This document shows, piece by piece, positions 42,582 through 54,062 of a stretch of DNA of 64,000 nt. The notes under the pieces are model-generated. The model saw nothing but the letters and a program-made list of their open reading frames with translations, had not been told where the DNA came from and did no database searches. The stretch is taken from NCBI GenBank assembly GCA_001566295.1, contig KQ964248.1, positions 2,976,001 through 3,040,000 on the forward strand, given 5' to 3'. The position numbers were made by a program, and so were the translations under genes. Within the stretch, counting starts at the first letter, position 1; every line of letters begins with the position of its first letter. This stretch comes from Microdochium bolleyi. Taxonomy: Eukaryota > Ascomycota > Sordariomycetes > Xylariales > Microdochiaceae.

Positions 42582-44222
42582 GAGGCCTCGGCACGCTCCG
42601 TAAAGAACAAATTGGCCAAAGTCCTGGACACGACACGTCAAAGCGACGATGGAAGCGCTCAGGTGGACATGACCAACATCAAGCAAGAAGAGGTTGACGT
42701 CAAGATATCCGAAATTGACGCGCTTCCAATGCCCCAGGAGAACGCTACAACGCGTGGAGAGCCTAGTGACGCACAGCAGGAAGATCCAAAGATGCGCCTA
42801 TTCCCTGCAGAGTCCGCCGGGGATAGCGAGACTGGGACATCTGATCACGGGAAGCCTCCCATTTTGACGCCAGCGGGCAGCAGTACAGCAAGTCCACAAA
42901 CGGCGTTGCGCCAGCGTCCTGTCCTCGCCATCACTGTTCCTGAACAGGAAGTAGCGCAGACTGCGCTTGGCGATGACTCCTCTGTGCCACCTGCCTATGA
43001 ACCTGGCCATCCTACGGAAGCCAACACTCCTGCCGCCCATGATGAAGGTATGACTAGTGCAGCACAATGGACCCAGGCTCCAACACAACTCAACTTTCCA
43101 CCGTCCGTCAGACCTCCTCCTGGCTACGAGACTGCCAACATGGCTCACGCCAAGACCTCCTGTTACGCATGGACGGATCTGGGCGAAAGCCCTGTTGAGG
43201 GCGACTCCTGTCCAACCTCTCCAGCCAGCAGCAATCCAGCCGATCGCATGAACGGAGTCGATGAGGTACCCAACGCAAGCCCTGGAGGCGTGATAGACAT
43301 GGCCAGCAGCCACACTTTGTCGCGTGGTGATTCCGAAGGCGATGAGGCGCCCAAGAGCATTCAATCTGGGACTTCGGAACGTACAAAGTCACCGGCCACG
43401 AAGCCATGCTTGTCAGAACCCGGATCCCAGACGCCACCCCGTCCGGCAACAAAGATTCCTCGGCCGACGGCCACATCGTCTTCGTCCACTCCGCGATCTG
43501 ATTCAGGCCAGCTGGCTCCCCAAGGCAAGAAGCCCACCGTCTCTCACTCTCGGGGGAGCAGTGCATCTGGCAGAACAAAGACCCCCAGCAGAAAGTCATC
43601 GTCGGGCGATGCACTACAAGCATCAGAGCCTTCTCAGGCTTCTTTTGAGGACTCAGGGCCTAGTTTCAACAGTAACCCCTGGGAGCTTGTGACGACTCGC
43701 TCGTTCTCGAAGGCCAGAAAGCAGCACAATGGCACCAGACCAACCCCCGAAATTGGGACCACCAAGTCCATCAACAAACAAAAGTGGTCGAATGCTCCCA
43801 ACAAGCATGTGGGCACTGCAACAGAACGCTTCCCCAAGGCGACCCAGGACAGCCATGCAAACAATGCCAAGAGTCCTCAGGCTATGGAGCGGCGAGAATC
43901 CCAAGGCAGAGCAGCACAGACTCCATCCCCGCGACATGCCTCGGCTTTGAACTGGAGAAACCAAGCGATTTTACAGCCGCCGAGCCCGAAACCAGAGCCA
44001 AAGCCTGCCCCGTCTAGGACTCTGAGGCGTGGTCAGTCACCGCTATTTGCGGCCGTGTCCACAAGACAGAAGGCGCTGGCCTCGCATGTGCCCGAGACCG
44101 CGAGCAGTACAGGTGACAGCACCATGCCTAAGGAGACTATGGAAGCCAGAGTGGAGCGCCTGCTACGCAGAGAGCCTTCTCAGAGCTGGGCAGATATGGT
44201 AGAGGAAGACGAATCATGGTGA
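42582..44222 (+). CDS. continuation of the coiled-coil gene after the in-frame TAG
   Basis: In the same frame as the preceding exon, open for 546 codons to TGA at 44222. It continues a Lys-rich helix (SARSVKNKLAKVLDTTR), then becomes disordered and Ser/Thr/Pro-rich, with two PPxY-type motifs (PPAYEPG and PPGYET) that could bind WW domains such as those of Rsp5-type ubiquitin ligases, a long Ser/Arg/Lys-rich region and a final block ERLLRREPSQSWADMVEEDE. That last block looks conserved. The first ATG (42612) is inside the helix and lacks any sign of a promoter or leader. I therefore read it as the C-terminal half of one gene, not a separate gene. Function unknown. Confidence 0.6.
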   Translation, partial: EASARSVKNKLAKVLDTTRQSDDGSAQVDMTNIKQEEVDVKISEIDALPMPQENATTRGEPSDAQQEDPKMRLFPAESAGDSETGTSDHGKPPILTPAGSSTASPQTALRQRPVLAITVPEQEVAQTALGDDSSVPPAYEPGHPTEANTPAAHDEGMTSAAQWTQAPTQLNFPPSVRPPPGYETANMAHAKTSCYAWTDLGESPVEGDSCPTSPASSNPADRMNGVDEVPNASPGGVIDMASSHTLSRGDSEGDEAPKSIQSGTSERTKSPATKPCLSEPGSQTPPRPATKIPRPTATSSSSTPRSDSGQLAPQGKKPTVSHSRGSSASGRTKTPSRKSSSGDALQASEPSQASFEDSGPSFNSNPWELVTTRSFSKARKQHNGTRPTPEIGTTKSINKQKWSNAPNKHVGTATERFPKATQDSHANNAKSPQAMERRESQGRAAQTPSPRHASALNWRNQAILQPPSPKPEPKPAPSRTLRRGQSPLFAAVSTRQKALASHVPETASSTGDSTMPKETMEARVERLLRREPSQSWADMVEEDESW

Positions 44223-44766
44223 TGCGCAGTAGCCAGGATATAGATGATGAGTGGCAAGAGAGATCCCACCAGCTCTTCTCCAAGTCGACACGAAGCGTTC
44301 CAGTTTTGCGTCTCCGCATTGAGGCATACCTAATGCGGCAGTTTTTACAATCAATCCCACCCGTGGGGAGCAGCGTCATGTTTGAGTTTTAATACAGCGT
44401 TTTGATCATGCATATTGATTGGTTTCATCCCGAGGACTGCGGCTCCTGACTGGAAGCTGGTTGCCTATTGCAAAACACCGCAATTTGCGCATCGGCAAAT
44501 GAACCGCTAGGATGTGACTGGCCCTACTCGTGGACATTCTTTTTCGTCGTACCCCGCCAATGATTGCTGCGAATCGTGATGGACGCGAATAATCATCGTC
44601 AACTTTGCGTCATGAACTCCAAGGGCCTTACATAAGCTGTGCTGTCACGTTTGATATAGTGATGCCATGAGCATCACGTATGTTGGACGGCAGTGCCGAA
44701 TCCCTTTCCCTTCACCACCAGAGTCGGGAACATCATCGTCTAGCCATTTGCTCCAATCTAGCAATC
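44223..44766. other. intergenic, no gene seen
   Basis: 3' UTR of the coiled-coil gene and promoter of the hydrolase gene. No distinct element recognised. Confidence 0.45.
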
Positions 44767-45909
44767 ATGCCTGCCCCAATACACATCACCGTCGACCCGC
44801 ACAACCGCACCCCGTTACTCCGGGACCAGAAATCTACCGCCGACGCCCCAGACTCGGTACCAGTCAAGCAGGTCGCCATCCCACCCACCCTCCGGTCCAG
44901 CACGGCGTCCGCTACGACGTCCTCCGCAGCCACTGGCAGCCAGACCGGGCCCGCGGACCCGCCCACGGACCTCGACGGGAGCGTCTACTTCATCGGCACG
45001 GCGACCACGATCCTCGAGTGGCGCGGCCTGCGCATCCTCACGGACCCCAACTTCCTGCACGCCGGCGACCACGTGCACCTGGGTCCGGGCGTCAGCGCGA
45101 CACGCCGGACCAACCCGGCCGTGGACCTGCACGAGCTGCCGCCCCTGGACCTTGTGCTGCTCTCGCACTACCACGAGGACCACTTCGATCGGCTCGTCGA
45201 GGGGTCGCTGCGGCGGGACGTGCGGATCGTGACGACGCCGCATGCCAAGAAGTGTCTCGAGGGTGAGGAAGGGAAAGAGGAAGGGATGGGTGGGTTCACG
45301 GATGTGACGGGGTTGGACTTTTGGGAGAGCGCGGTGCTGCATGTCGATGAGGGTGGCGGTGGCAGGAACTCAAGGACGCCGGCCGTCAAGATCACGGGGA
45401 TGCCAGGCAAGCATATCCCGCCCGGCCCGCTCTCCATCGCGAATGATCTGCTCAAGGCGGTCCCGCCGACGAACGGGTGGCTGCTGGAGCTCGGCTACGA
45501 GGACTCCTCCTCCTCCTTTTCCTCCTCCGCAAACACGGACACCGACGACGGCATCGAGACCGGCTACCGGATCTACATCTCCGGCGACACGCTCATGGTC
45601 GACGAGCTCAAGGATATCCCGAAGCACCTGCAGGACAACAGGATCGACCTCATGCTCGTGCACCTGGGCGGAACAACGATCCCGGGCCCCAGCATGCCCC
45701 TGCTCATGGTGACGATGGACGCGGAGCAAGGGTTCCGGCTGATGCAGCTCATGGACCCCGATGTCACGATCCCCGTGCACTTTGACGACTATGACGTCTT
45801 TTTGTCCCCGCTCAAGGACTTCCGGGACAAGGTCGAGAAGGAAGGGTGGGGGGAGAGGGTGGTGTTCCTGGACCGCGGGGAGATGTATCGGTTCAAGGTC
45901 GGGCAGTGA
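44767..45909 (+). CDS. metallo-beta-lactamase-fold hydrolase (UlaG/NAPE-PLD-like)
   Basis: A 380-aa intronless protein of the metallo-beta-lactamase superfamily. The dizinc motif HYHEDH is at 134-139 (LLSHYHEDHFDRL). Other ligand blocks are GDT in YRIYISGDTLMVDEL (metal-bridging Asp) and IPVHFDDYDVF near residues 337-347 (last His). The fold starts with VYFIGTATTILEWRGLRILT, the usual first beta strand. The combination (FIGTATT, SHYHxDH, SGDT, PVHFDDY) is that of UlaG-like or NAPE-PLD-like hydrolases; in fungi such enzymes are usually uncharacterised, and the substrate may be an ester, lactone or phospholipid. A Ser-rich insertion precedes the SGDT block. The ATG at 44767 is preferred to the in-frame 44680 because of context (CAATCATGCC) and lack of homology-like sequence upstream. 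Confidence 0.9.
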   Translation: MPAPIHITVDPHNRTPLLRDQKSTADAPDSVPVKQVAIPPTLRSSTASATTSSAATGSQTGPADPPTDLDGSVYFIGTATTILEWRGLRILTDPNFLHAGDHVHLGPGVSATRRTNPAVDLHELPPLDLVLLSHYHEDHFDRLVEGSLRRDVRIVTTPHAKKCLEGEEGKEEGMGGFTDVTGLDFWESAVLHVDEGGGGRNSRTPAVKITGMPGKHIPPGPLSIANDLLKAVPPTNGWLLELGYEDSSSSFSSSANTDTDDGIETGYRIYISGDTLMVDELKDIPKHLQDNRIDLMLVHLGGTTIPGPSMPLLMVTMDAEQGFRLMQLMDPDVTIPVHFDDYDVFLSPLKDFRDKVEKEGWGERVVFLDRGEMYRFKVGQ

Positions 45910-47171
45910 TAATGTGAAAGAGTGGAAAAATAGAAAAAATTTAGGGACTTTTGTGCGCGGGAGCACATGAGCAATTCGAGCAGCGTGGAGTTGCTGGTTG
46001 CTAGTTGTTACGGGAGGGTTTACTTACAATCTACCTGTGTGCTATAGTAGAGAAAGTCCCGACCCTATTCATAGAGCAAAGCTGGAAGTTGATGAGGAAT
46101 GCGAATGCTTTGTGACAGGTGCGAACTTGAGACCTGAATGCTCTCCCATATTCAGAACGCACGCGTGCTTGGGAAGTGCTGAGGTTTGTAAGGCGTTCTT
46201 GATTGTTCTGACGTTGGCTCTACGGTGCCTGCGCCGCAGGGATCGGGAGAACTCGTAGAGTAGAGATGCAGCCGCTGTGAAGCCCGGCAAACATTTCCAA
46301 TTGATCATTTTCCTTTAGTTGCGCATATGCATAGTATCGAGTTTCAGTGATACTACTTTGGTTGCAATAAAGATCGTCCTGAATATTTTGGTTGTATGGC
46401 TACGATTGAGAGGTTCCAACAATATGATCCTCGAGGGCGCGGACACGTCCTGGTATAAACACAGAGTGGTAAGTTGCTTGAAAGGGCAATGAATGCACAC
46501 TTTTACTTTTCTCCCACATCGTAGAGTAGCACTGAGCTTCTCATGAGTTCTCCATGGGTGTCCACTCTTCTATATGTGTACTTTAGAAAGTATAGTCAGA
46601 TGGTCATCCCGACTTCGTCGTCCATGGCTTTGACTGGCTTTCCCGTCTGTCACTGCAGCTGGAATCCACAAGCTTCTTGGTCTACCAGTGTCCCTAAAGT
46701 TGGCTTCTAGGCACCCTTGCCAGCTTCCGCAACCCCATGTAGCATTCCTCAGATGGTCGTTGGTGACGAGGACGGATCTTCCACAATGCCAAGACGGACA
46801 AGGCGCCATTGGCCAGTGGATGGCTCGCGGATGAAGAGAACCACATAAGCATTGTACCAAATAAAAGCGTCAATCAGCCCCAGCAGGTATTCGATGGCCT
46901 GAGTAGTGTCGAACAATAGCCAGCCACGACAACATGAAACTCGTCATTGGAACAAAACAGACAGTTATGAACATGATGAAGATAACGACTAGAGACCAGG
47001 TACAGGGAAGGTATGCTTACTAAGTTGGCGGCATGAACACGACATGGGCCAGCCAACACTGCGCGTACCTTTTTATCCGGTTCGGGGTTGAGTCACAGTT
47101 TGAGAAGCCACGAGTGAACCCCCTCTCACCGCCTCCTCCTCTTTGAAACTCACGTACGGCTTCTAGACACA
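45910..47171. other. 1.3-kb gene-free stretch
   Basis: 3' flank of the hydrolase gene and promoter of the duplicated-repeat gene. Minus-strand frames (46570-46860 and others) have no recognisable domain. Confidence 0.5.
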
Positions 47172-48728
47172 ATGGCTACCCACGAGTCTGATCGTCAAAG
47201 CGGCCGAGGAGACCTGCAGGCTCAGCTGGCCGAGACGTCGTACAGCGCTGCCGCGTGCGAATCCGTGCTCAAGGGCCGCCTGCCGCTACCGGGCCACCTC
47301 GGTAACGCAGATGTCGTGCGTGCACGCAATGCCCGCCTCATCATGAGTGGCGAGGTACAGCCCCTTGACCAAATCTCACGGCCCAGCCAGTGGCCATACT
47401 GCATCTGGTATCCCGACATCGCCCCGGAGGACACGTACCGCAAGCTCGCCACCGTTGTTCCAGCCATGCGCTATCAGGTCGGCCGCGCCTGCGCCGTAGC
47501 CGGGTATGCGGACCTGTATCACGAGCTCGACGACCTGCTCCCGGACCCAAGCATCGCCGAGGAGGCCCGCGAGAGTCCGCATGAGGGCTCCCGTGTCATC
47601 TTCGACACCATCATGGCCTCTCCGGCCCGATATGCCGTCATGGACGACTACAACCTCACCGTCACGCTTGACTCGCCGGCACCAGGGGCCGTGCTCAACG
47701 CAGACACGGCCGTATTATCGACCCTAAGTGCCGGGTACAGCTTCGCAAAAGACATACACAGGGCGGCACCGCAATACTATTTCAACATCACCGAGGACCT
47801 CGGTCTCGGTCTAGAAAGAAGGGACCCAAAACGGGCGGCTCTCGCGCCCCATGAGGCTGCGCTCCTCACGCAGCCTCTGCCACGCGATTTGCCCACGATG
47901 CGTAAGGACCTGCTCATCCTAGTCGCCGCATACGAGGGCAACGTTGATCGGTACGCCCGCCTGCGCCGGCCGGGCCGCAGCGTGCCCTACGAGCTGCACT
48001 GCCTGGTCCACGGAGTATACCGCAGCACCGCGATGGCTATGTGGCTCAGCCGGCGGCCAGACATTATACAGACCGTCGAGCGCGGCTGGGACTGGACAGA
48101 AGGTCCTCTGCGCAGGGGCATCAACGCCCGCCATGTCATGAACGGCTACACCAGGCACCTGCTGCCGACCGCCGACCCTTACGTCCCGGACGAGGAGTTG
48201 CCCTACTGGATATGGTACCCGACCATGCCCCACCCTGGAATCTTGCACGACCTCGCGGTCGCACGACCCGCCATGCGTCCGCAGTGCGTGCGGGCCTGCA
48301 TAGCTGGTGGCTTCAAGGGCGTGTATACTCAGATCATGGACTGGTACGGACCCGACGACAAGGCCGAGGACGAAGAGAACGGCAGGGTGCCGCTGCCGGC
48401 CGTGCTCGCCATCCACGCAGAGGCAAAACGGTCTCCTGAACGCGAGTGGTATCTCGCAGACCTGGAACGGCGCCGTGGGGAGCTCGGCATCACCCCCAAC
48501 AGGCCGTCTCGTAGGGGCCGCAACCACCACAGGTGGCAGCTTGCGAACCCCTGGATCGTCGGTGACCAGTACAGCGGAGAAGGTCTCCCCGCGAACGGGA
48601 CCGCCCTGACTGACGATGCGCGGTGCATTGTCTACGAGGGGCAGGACTGGGGCATGTGGGAGCTGCTCGGTGCCGAGCTGGGCCGTGTCAGGCGCTATCT
48701 CAGCTCGCATCAACATGTGTTGCTATAA
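47172..48728 (+). CDS. protein of unknown family with internal duplication
   Basis: A 518-aa intronless soluble protein with no known domain. Its clearest feature is an internal repeat: copy A at about residues 51-120 (ARNARLIMSG, WPYCIWYPDIAPEDTYRKLA, VPAMRYQVGRACAVAGYADL) and copy B at about 317-391 (INARHVMNG, LPYWIWYPTMPHPGILHDLA, RPAMRPQCVRACIAGGFKGV). Each copy ends at Tyr/Leu before an acidic loop. Between them lie VMDDYNLTVTLDSPAPGAVL, YYFNITEDLGLGLERR and TMRKDLLILVAAYEGNVDRY. From memory this resembles hypothetical proteins of other Sordariomycetes with no assigned function. No signal peptide, no transmembrane helix and no catalytic motif was seen. A C-terminal segment (GRVPLPAVLAIHAEAKRSPE) echoes GRLPLPGHLG before copy A. 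Confidence 0.85.
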   Translation: MATHESDRQSGRGDLQAQLAETSYSAAACESVLKGRLPLPGHLGNADVVRARNARLIMSGEVQPLDQISRPSQWPYCIWYPDIAPEDTYRKLATVVPAMRYQVGRACAVAGYADLYHELDDLLPDPSIAEEARESPHEGSRVIFDTIMASPARYAVMDDYNLTVTLDSPAPGAVLNADTAVLSTLSAGYSFAKDIHRAAPQYYFNITEDLGLGLERRDPKRAALAPHEAALLTQPLPRDLPTMRKDLLILVAAYEGNVDRYARLRRPGRSVPYELHCLVHGVYRSTAMAMWLSRRPDIIQTVERGWDWTEGPLRRGINARHVMNGYTRHLLPTADPYVPDEELPYWIWYPTMPHPGILHDLAVARPAMRPQCVRACIAGGFKGVYTQIMDWYGPDDKAEDEENGRVPLPAVLAIHAEAKRSPEREWYLADLERRRGELGITPNRPSRRGRNHHRWQLANPWIVGDQYSGEGLPANGTALTDDARCIVYEGQDWGMWELLGAELGRVRRYLSSHQHVLL

Positions 48729-49352
48729 ATCATTGTCATTATAAGTCGTGAGGAATTGATATATCTTTGCATTTAACTGCGAAGCGTGGAATTCTGATAA
48801 TCACGCCGAATGCAGCTCAAGCCTCGTGGAAGACCGTGTGGCTGGTGATACCGAGAAGGAGATTATTTCTCCCTCAACATAGCCCTGTAGGGTTTCCGCT
48901 TGCCATTCTGTGGCGCTGAGCATGAGCGTATGGCAGGAAACAACACAAGCGACAGGAATATGTCTAGCAAGGGTGGATGTTGAAAGCGAGGGGTTATTGG
49001 AAGAGACATCTGGCTAATGATTTGTGAACTCGGCAGACTTTCGTGCATCACAAGGCCGAGGTTCTACAGACTTATCTGCACTTTCACGTCTCCAATGCAG
49101 ACAAGGCGTTCTCGCGGGCTGAAAGCAGACCAGACCGGGGTGAGGAGGGGTGGGCTTTTGCTCTCAGCCGCACACTGCCATGACACACTTGGGCAAGCTG
49201 CTCCTTCTTGCCCAACTGCAACACCTCGACTCGGTCTAGGACGACTATGTCAACGATCTGCTCGGTTTTCAAGCCTCGACTTGCCCAGACCGCTCTCTCT
49301 ACCTCCCGTTTTTGATCTAGCTCTCGCGGAACCCTGCCGCAGACTTGCGCCC
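48729..49352. other. intergenic, no gene seen
   Basis: Promoter and leader of the second HET gene. No distinct element recognised. Confidence 0.45.
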
Positions 49353-52070
49353 ATGGACGACGACTACCTCAACCACTGCAACACCAACGTCCTCGGCGGT
49401 CTCGGCCACAAGCTTGTGAGCGTGACTAGCGAGAACAAACACCAGCTTCTATCCGCGGCGTACCAAAAAACTCAGGAGCGCAGCGAGGAAGCGAGTCGCA
49501 TACTCGCGCGGCTCTCACAGCTCAATCCACAAGTCGGTGCACTCTTCAGGCCAAAGGAAGAAGCTCTCTCACGCCTGCGCTTGCGCATGGTCGTGGCTGC
49601 CAGTCCCCACGCGAGGTCTGCACCTCGGCCGATCCCATCCTTCATAGCCGTCAGCTATGCCTGGCACAACACGGACTGGAACCCCGCCGCCGCCGCCGTC
49701 TCCATCGCGTCCGGCTGGAAGATCTCGAGGCCCATGGTTGACGCCGTGATGGCGTGTCGCGAGAGCGACCAAGAGGCTGTCTGGATCGACAGGCTATGCA
49801 TCAACCAGGACGACGACCATGACAGGACCACACATCTTAGTGCGATGGACCTGCTGTACAAGTCAGCGAGGAGGATGATTATTCTGCTCGAGGATGTTCA
49901 GCTATCAATGGAAGAGGCTTCTGCTGGGACGCTGTATGCGCAGTGGTTCCAGGACTTGTGTGCTGCGGTCACAGAGAGGGAACTCGAGGGAGCTGAGAAA
50001 AGCAAGTTCGTTAAGGCTTACATGTTCGGGAGGGACCAAGACTATATTGAAAATGCAGTCGTTGCCGAGGTAAGCCAAGTTGATGACCCGGTTCCCCTTA
50101 CTTGACTCACATCCCTCACGTCCAAATCGGCCGAATCTTGACAATCCGAGTAGCCGGCCGATCGACGTCAGGCCGCCTTCATCGCTGCGTTCTCCCGCCT
50201 CGTGGTCGGCCGACGTGACTTCGCGACCAGAGTCCTTGCTGCACGCTGGTTCTCGCGAGCCTGGTGTGCCCACGAATCCCGCGCCACGCCACATCGAATG
50301 TCCGACAACCCTCTGATGCTCTGTTTCGCACCTGACGGCACTGTCCTCTCCTTTGAGTTCCGCTTCGTATTCTGGCTGTCGGGATACATTGCTGAGGTGG
50401 CCGGCGAGGCTGGCGATATGCACTGGGCTGCAGTAGAAGTGGCAAAGAAGGATGAAGTGGCCGACCGCCACAAAAGTAGCAAGAACCAGGCCAAGACACA
50501 GGCGGCTAACGATTTCGGAGACAGCAGCCTTTCGGGCCTAAAGGTCATAATCAGACTGACCGACATCACTAGGGAGCTTCCTCGCCATTTTCAAGATTCC
50601 AAGAATCGTATCTTCAATATGTGCCCCGCACGGAGTGCCAATCTTTCGGCGCTCGATCATCTCTTCGGCATATTGTCATTCGGATGCTCAGTAATGGGAG
50701 ATCTCTTGTCCATTGCACTCAACACGTCCAGTACGCCACTGTCCTTCTGTGGCAAGGTGGACACCGTCGAGGAGCTCGTTTGGATCTTCTGTCTGTTCGT
50801 GCTTGCTGGGAACGACGCTGCCCCATTAGTGGTGAGAAACTATGAGCTGGGAGGGATTTCATCCTGGCTTCCCTCTACAAGTCCGGGTCTGGCATCCGCC
50901 CCCCTGCCCATGTTAGACCACGATGTGATCTGCAGCGTGGCGAAAGACTTTATCGAGCTTGACCTACTCATCTTCGAGACCATCCCAGCAGAGCCGTCCC
51001 ATCGCTCCCTGAAGAAGGCGGCGGTCGTAATCGACCAGTTTGGCCTACATGCGAAGGCCCAGCAATATCTTGCAACACTCAACACCAACACCAGCACGCA
51101 GATCTCGCTGGCACTTGTCAACCTGCGCGAGGATATGATCAAACGCAAGACCAAGCCACGCGATGTCTTTTTGAAGACCTGGCTTGCTCATGGGATCGAC
51201 TGCGGGTTCGCGTGGATGGCCAGATTCCCCGACACGATGCTGCAGTCCACGCAAGAGGGCTATACCTATGGCGTGATCGGTGATATCAGTGACGACCAGC
51301 TGATTCCCGCAGCCCGTGCTTTATCGGCGATGACAGCGCCCGCGGATAACAGTCTGGAATGTATGGCCTCATGGTTGGGACTCGGACAAGCCGACAATAC
51401 CCGCAAGATGGTGCGCTTCCTCCGGACCATCCTCGACCCGCGGCTGAAGCCCCTTGCCGCTCAGCCAAGGAGGCTAGCCATCGGTCCCAACGACCATGCA
51501 ATTATCACGCAGACAACCAATGTTGGCTACATTGCCGTCCCGCTCGCAGTCGCGCATGCGCCCGCACACCTTGATCGAGCATGGGTGGTTGAGCCGTTCG
51601 ACCCCGTCGCCGAGAGGCTCTCCCTGGAGAGCGCAGCCGACCACCTGCCCGAACCTGCGCGCGATCGAGTCAAGCCTGGAGAGAAGGTGGAGGATGTGTT
51701 CCCGGTGCTCACATCGGATTTCGAGGATCGACGCAGGCCGAGGGATGACGACAGGGCGACATGGAGAATGAGGGGCAACAGACACGAGATATTTGGATGT
51801 CAAGACTTCGGCCCCATTATTGCGCGCTTGGCGGCGGGAGCAGAGATTCAGGACGAAGGGGGCCTTGTGTTGCTGAGGAAGCAGAAGGTCTACGGCGCGA
51901 AGAGATATGACTGGAAGGCCGTGTACGGTGCCACCCAGAGGTTGCAGGCCAGGCTGGACGAAAACACTGGCGATGAGACGGGCAGACAAGACGGTGGCTC
52001 AGAGCTGAGGGGCATTTTCAAGCGACTCTTTGACTCAATATTGCGTCTGTGGAGGAGGTTCCGAAACTAA
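49353..52070 (+). CDS. HET-domain protein 2 (two exons)
   Basis: Exons 49353-50069 and 50172-52070, joined in phase 0 across a 102-nt intron (donor GTAAGC, acceptor GACGTCAG), give 871 aa. The splice produces AAFIAAFSRLVVGRRDFATR and then RWFSRAWCAHE, the classic C-terminal block of the HET domain. Upstream blocks are FIAVSYAWHNTDW at about 97-109 and VWIDRLCINQDDD at about 143-155. The first 90 residues are helical and charged. After the HET domain the 550-residue tail has no recognised domain. Both HET genes in the window differ in length, intron content and flanking sequence, so they are not recent duplicates. The ATG at 49353 is favoured over an upstream in-frame extension because the protein begins with a plausible MDDDY N-terminus. 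Confidence 0.9.
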
Positions 52071-52760
52071 TGAAGTCTGTAGAGCAGTGGCTCCAGTCTC
52101 TCGTGGATAGCTAGTCAAAAACTTACACTGTTACTGTTTAACTTGATCACATATAGCTTTGCTGTTAATGGCAGGTTACCAAGAATAATTTGTCGTGGAA
52201 CATGTCCAGTACGTACGCATCTGCCTCCCTCTTATGCATTGAGTAGCTGACTTGGCACCCGATGGACTTCAGGCACTCACTCTCTTACACCCTCTCTTCT
52301 CGTGTACGGCTACCACTGAGGATATGAACTCGGGTTCTCATCTATTACATGCTCTTTAGAGCGTCTACTCGTCTGCTGTGGTGTTCGTGCTTCAAACAAT
52401 GAGTTGCCATCTGCGAGGCGGAACGTGATTTACTCGCAATGACAAACGGCTGCACTACACGAACGTTTTCTTGTGTCTCAGTTTGGCGTCAATGGGCGCT
52501 GGCTTGCTTCTGTACCGTGATCAAGTGCTGGCCAGGAAGCGCTCTAACATTCCTCGCCAAGACGGGCCCTTCAGAGAAACAGTGAACTTGGCGGCGCAGG
52601 GGTGCGAGCCCTTGCCCTCGTGCCCCTCGCCTTTCCTCCACGTGACACTTCTTGTGACCCTTTCTTGGACAACCCTCCATATCCTCACGCACCTGGTAAG
52701 ACGACATCGCCCTTCAATAAGCTACACAGAACAGAGTAACCACCCCGCCTCATACTCCCC
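52071..52760. other. intergenic, no gene seen
   Basis: Lies between the HET gene and the BTB-like gene, transcribed in the same direction. No distinct element recognised. Confidence 0.45.
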
Positions 52761-54062
52761 ATGGCCGCCAGTCCACGCGTACTGGCGAGGCCGCATCGGC
52801 GTGTCGCCACGGCCGCCACCGCTGCGAGCCGCACCTGCGCCATCGACGCGCGGGGCGATCTGCGGCTGACCACTGCAGAGCACACCGACTGCGACCAGAT
52901 GTTCCCCGCGCGCGACTTCCTCGTGTGCTCCCGGACGGTGGCGCGACACTCCGAGGTCTTTGACCAGCTGCTTTACCGAGAGGATGGGAGTACCACTCGG
53001 GACGCCCCTCGAGCGGACTCCGGCGGCAGCGGCGGCACTGCCGATCCCTCGTGGGTCGTTAACCTACGTGACGACCCCTCGGGCCCGCTCAGGGTGCTGT
53101 TGTTGATCATGCACGGCCAGCACAGCCCGTCACGGCAGATCAGCACTTCGCTCGCAGAGATATACAACCTGGTCGTGGTAGCCGAGAAGTACGCGTGCCT
53201 CAAGCTCCTGCAGCCATGGGCGAGCAACTGGGCAGCAGGTCTTGACGCGAGGAACGCGACATCGCCGCGGGATCTTTGCCGGGCCGCCTGGCTGTCGTAC
53301 AACCTGGGAGAAGAGAGGGTATATGCGGATGTGGTGAAGTGTCTAGTGGTTGATTATCTGGCAGGTGATGAGGAACTCCAACAAGCGATGGCGTCCACAA
53401 AACTGCCAGAGGGTCTGGAAGGTGAGCTATTTGGTCCCGTTCTAGCATAACCGAAGCCACATAAGTCTGAGCTCCGTCCTCACTAAACATCCACCACAGC
53501 GAGGATCGAGGAGGATAGACTGGGGCACATGAGTGTGGTCCTCGGCATGATCCAAGACTGCCTCGAAGATCTCGCCGCTCCACCCTCAGGCCCCTCTTCG
53601 CACTGCCGGGCCGCTGCGTCTCCGCCTGGAGGTAGCATCGAACCGGGAGAGACCATGGTCTGCCACGCAAGACTGCTGGGGACAATGATACAGACCCTCC
53701 ACAGCTACGGGATGTGGCCCCTTCCGTCGGTGTACGAGCTGTCCGAGTACAGCCTGAAGGATCTCGAAGATCTCGTCGCAGCCTTGACAACACCGCCCGC
53801 AGCAGGCGACATGCAGGCCGTCCTGAAGAGCGCGCACGTCTCGTGTGCTATAAATTTCCAGGCGCCCGAGGGCGAGGGCCCTGCTCCTGCGTTGGCTCTC
53901 GAGTACACCTACACGCTATCCGAGGTTGAGCGATCGTACCTCGCAGCGCAGGCTTTGCTCTTCGGTCTCAACACCAACAAAAACAACGCACGACACCCAA
54001 GACCTTCAGACGGGGGCAATATGGCCAGTCTTCCTCTGCGGAGTAGGAATTCGCTTTTCTAA
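52761..54062 (+). CDS. BTB/POZ-like domain protein
   Basis: Exons 52761-53421 and 53500-54062 join in phase 1 across a 78-nt intron (donor GTGAGC, branch CACTAAAC, acceptor CCACAG), giving 407 aa. After an Arg/Ala-rich N-terminus of about 35 residues, the BTB-like core reads DLRLTTAEHTDCDQMFPARD, FLVCSRTVARHSEVFDQLL, a Gly/Ser-rich insertion, SWVVNLRDDPSGPLRVLLLI and EIYNLVVVAEKYACLKLLQPW, which is the pattern of fungal BTB proteins. The C-terminal half is helical and includes GMIQDCLEDL and a sequence rich in Cys and His. BTB proteins dimerise and often recruit Cul3 ubiquitin ligases or act in transcription; no zinc finger is attached here. Role unknown. Confidence 0.82.
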
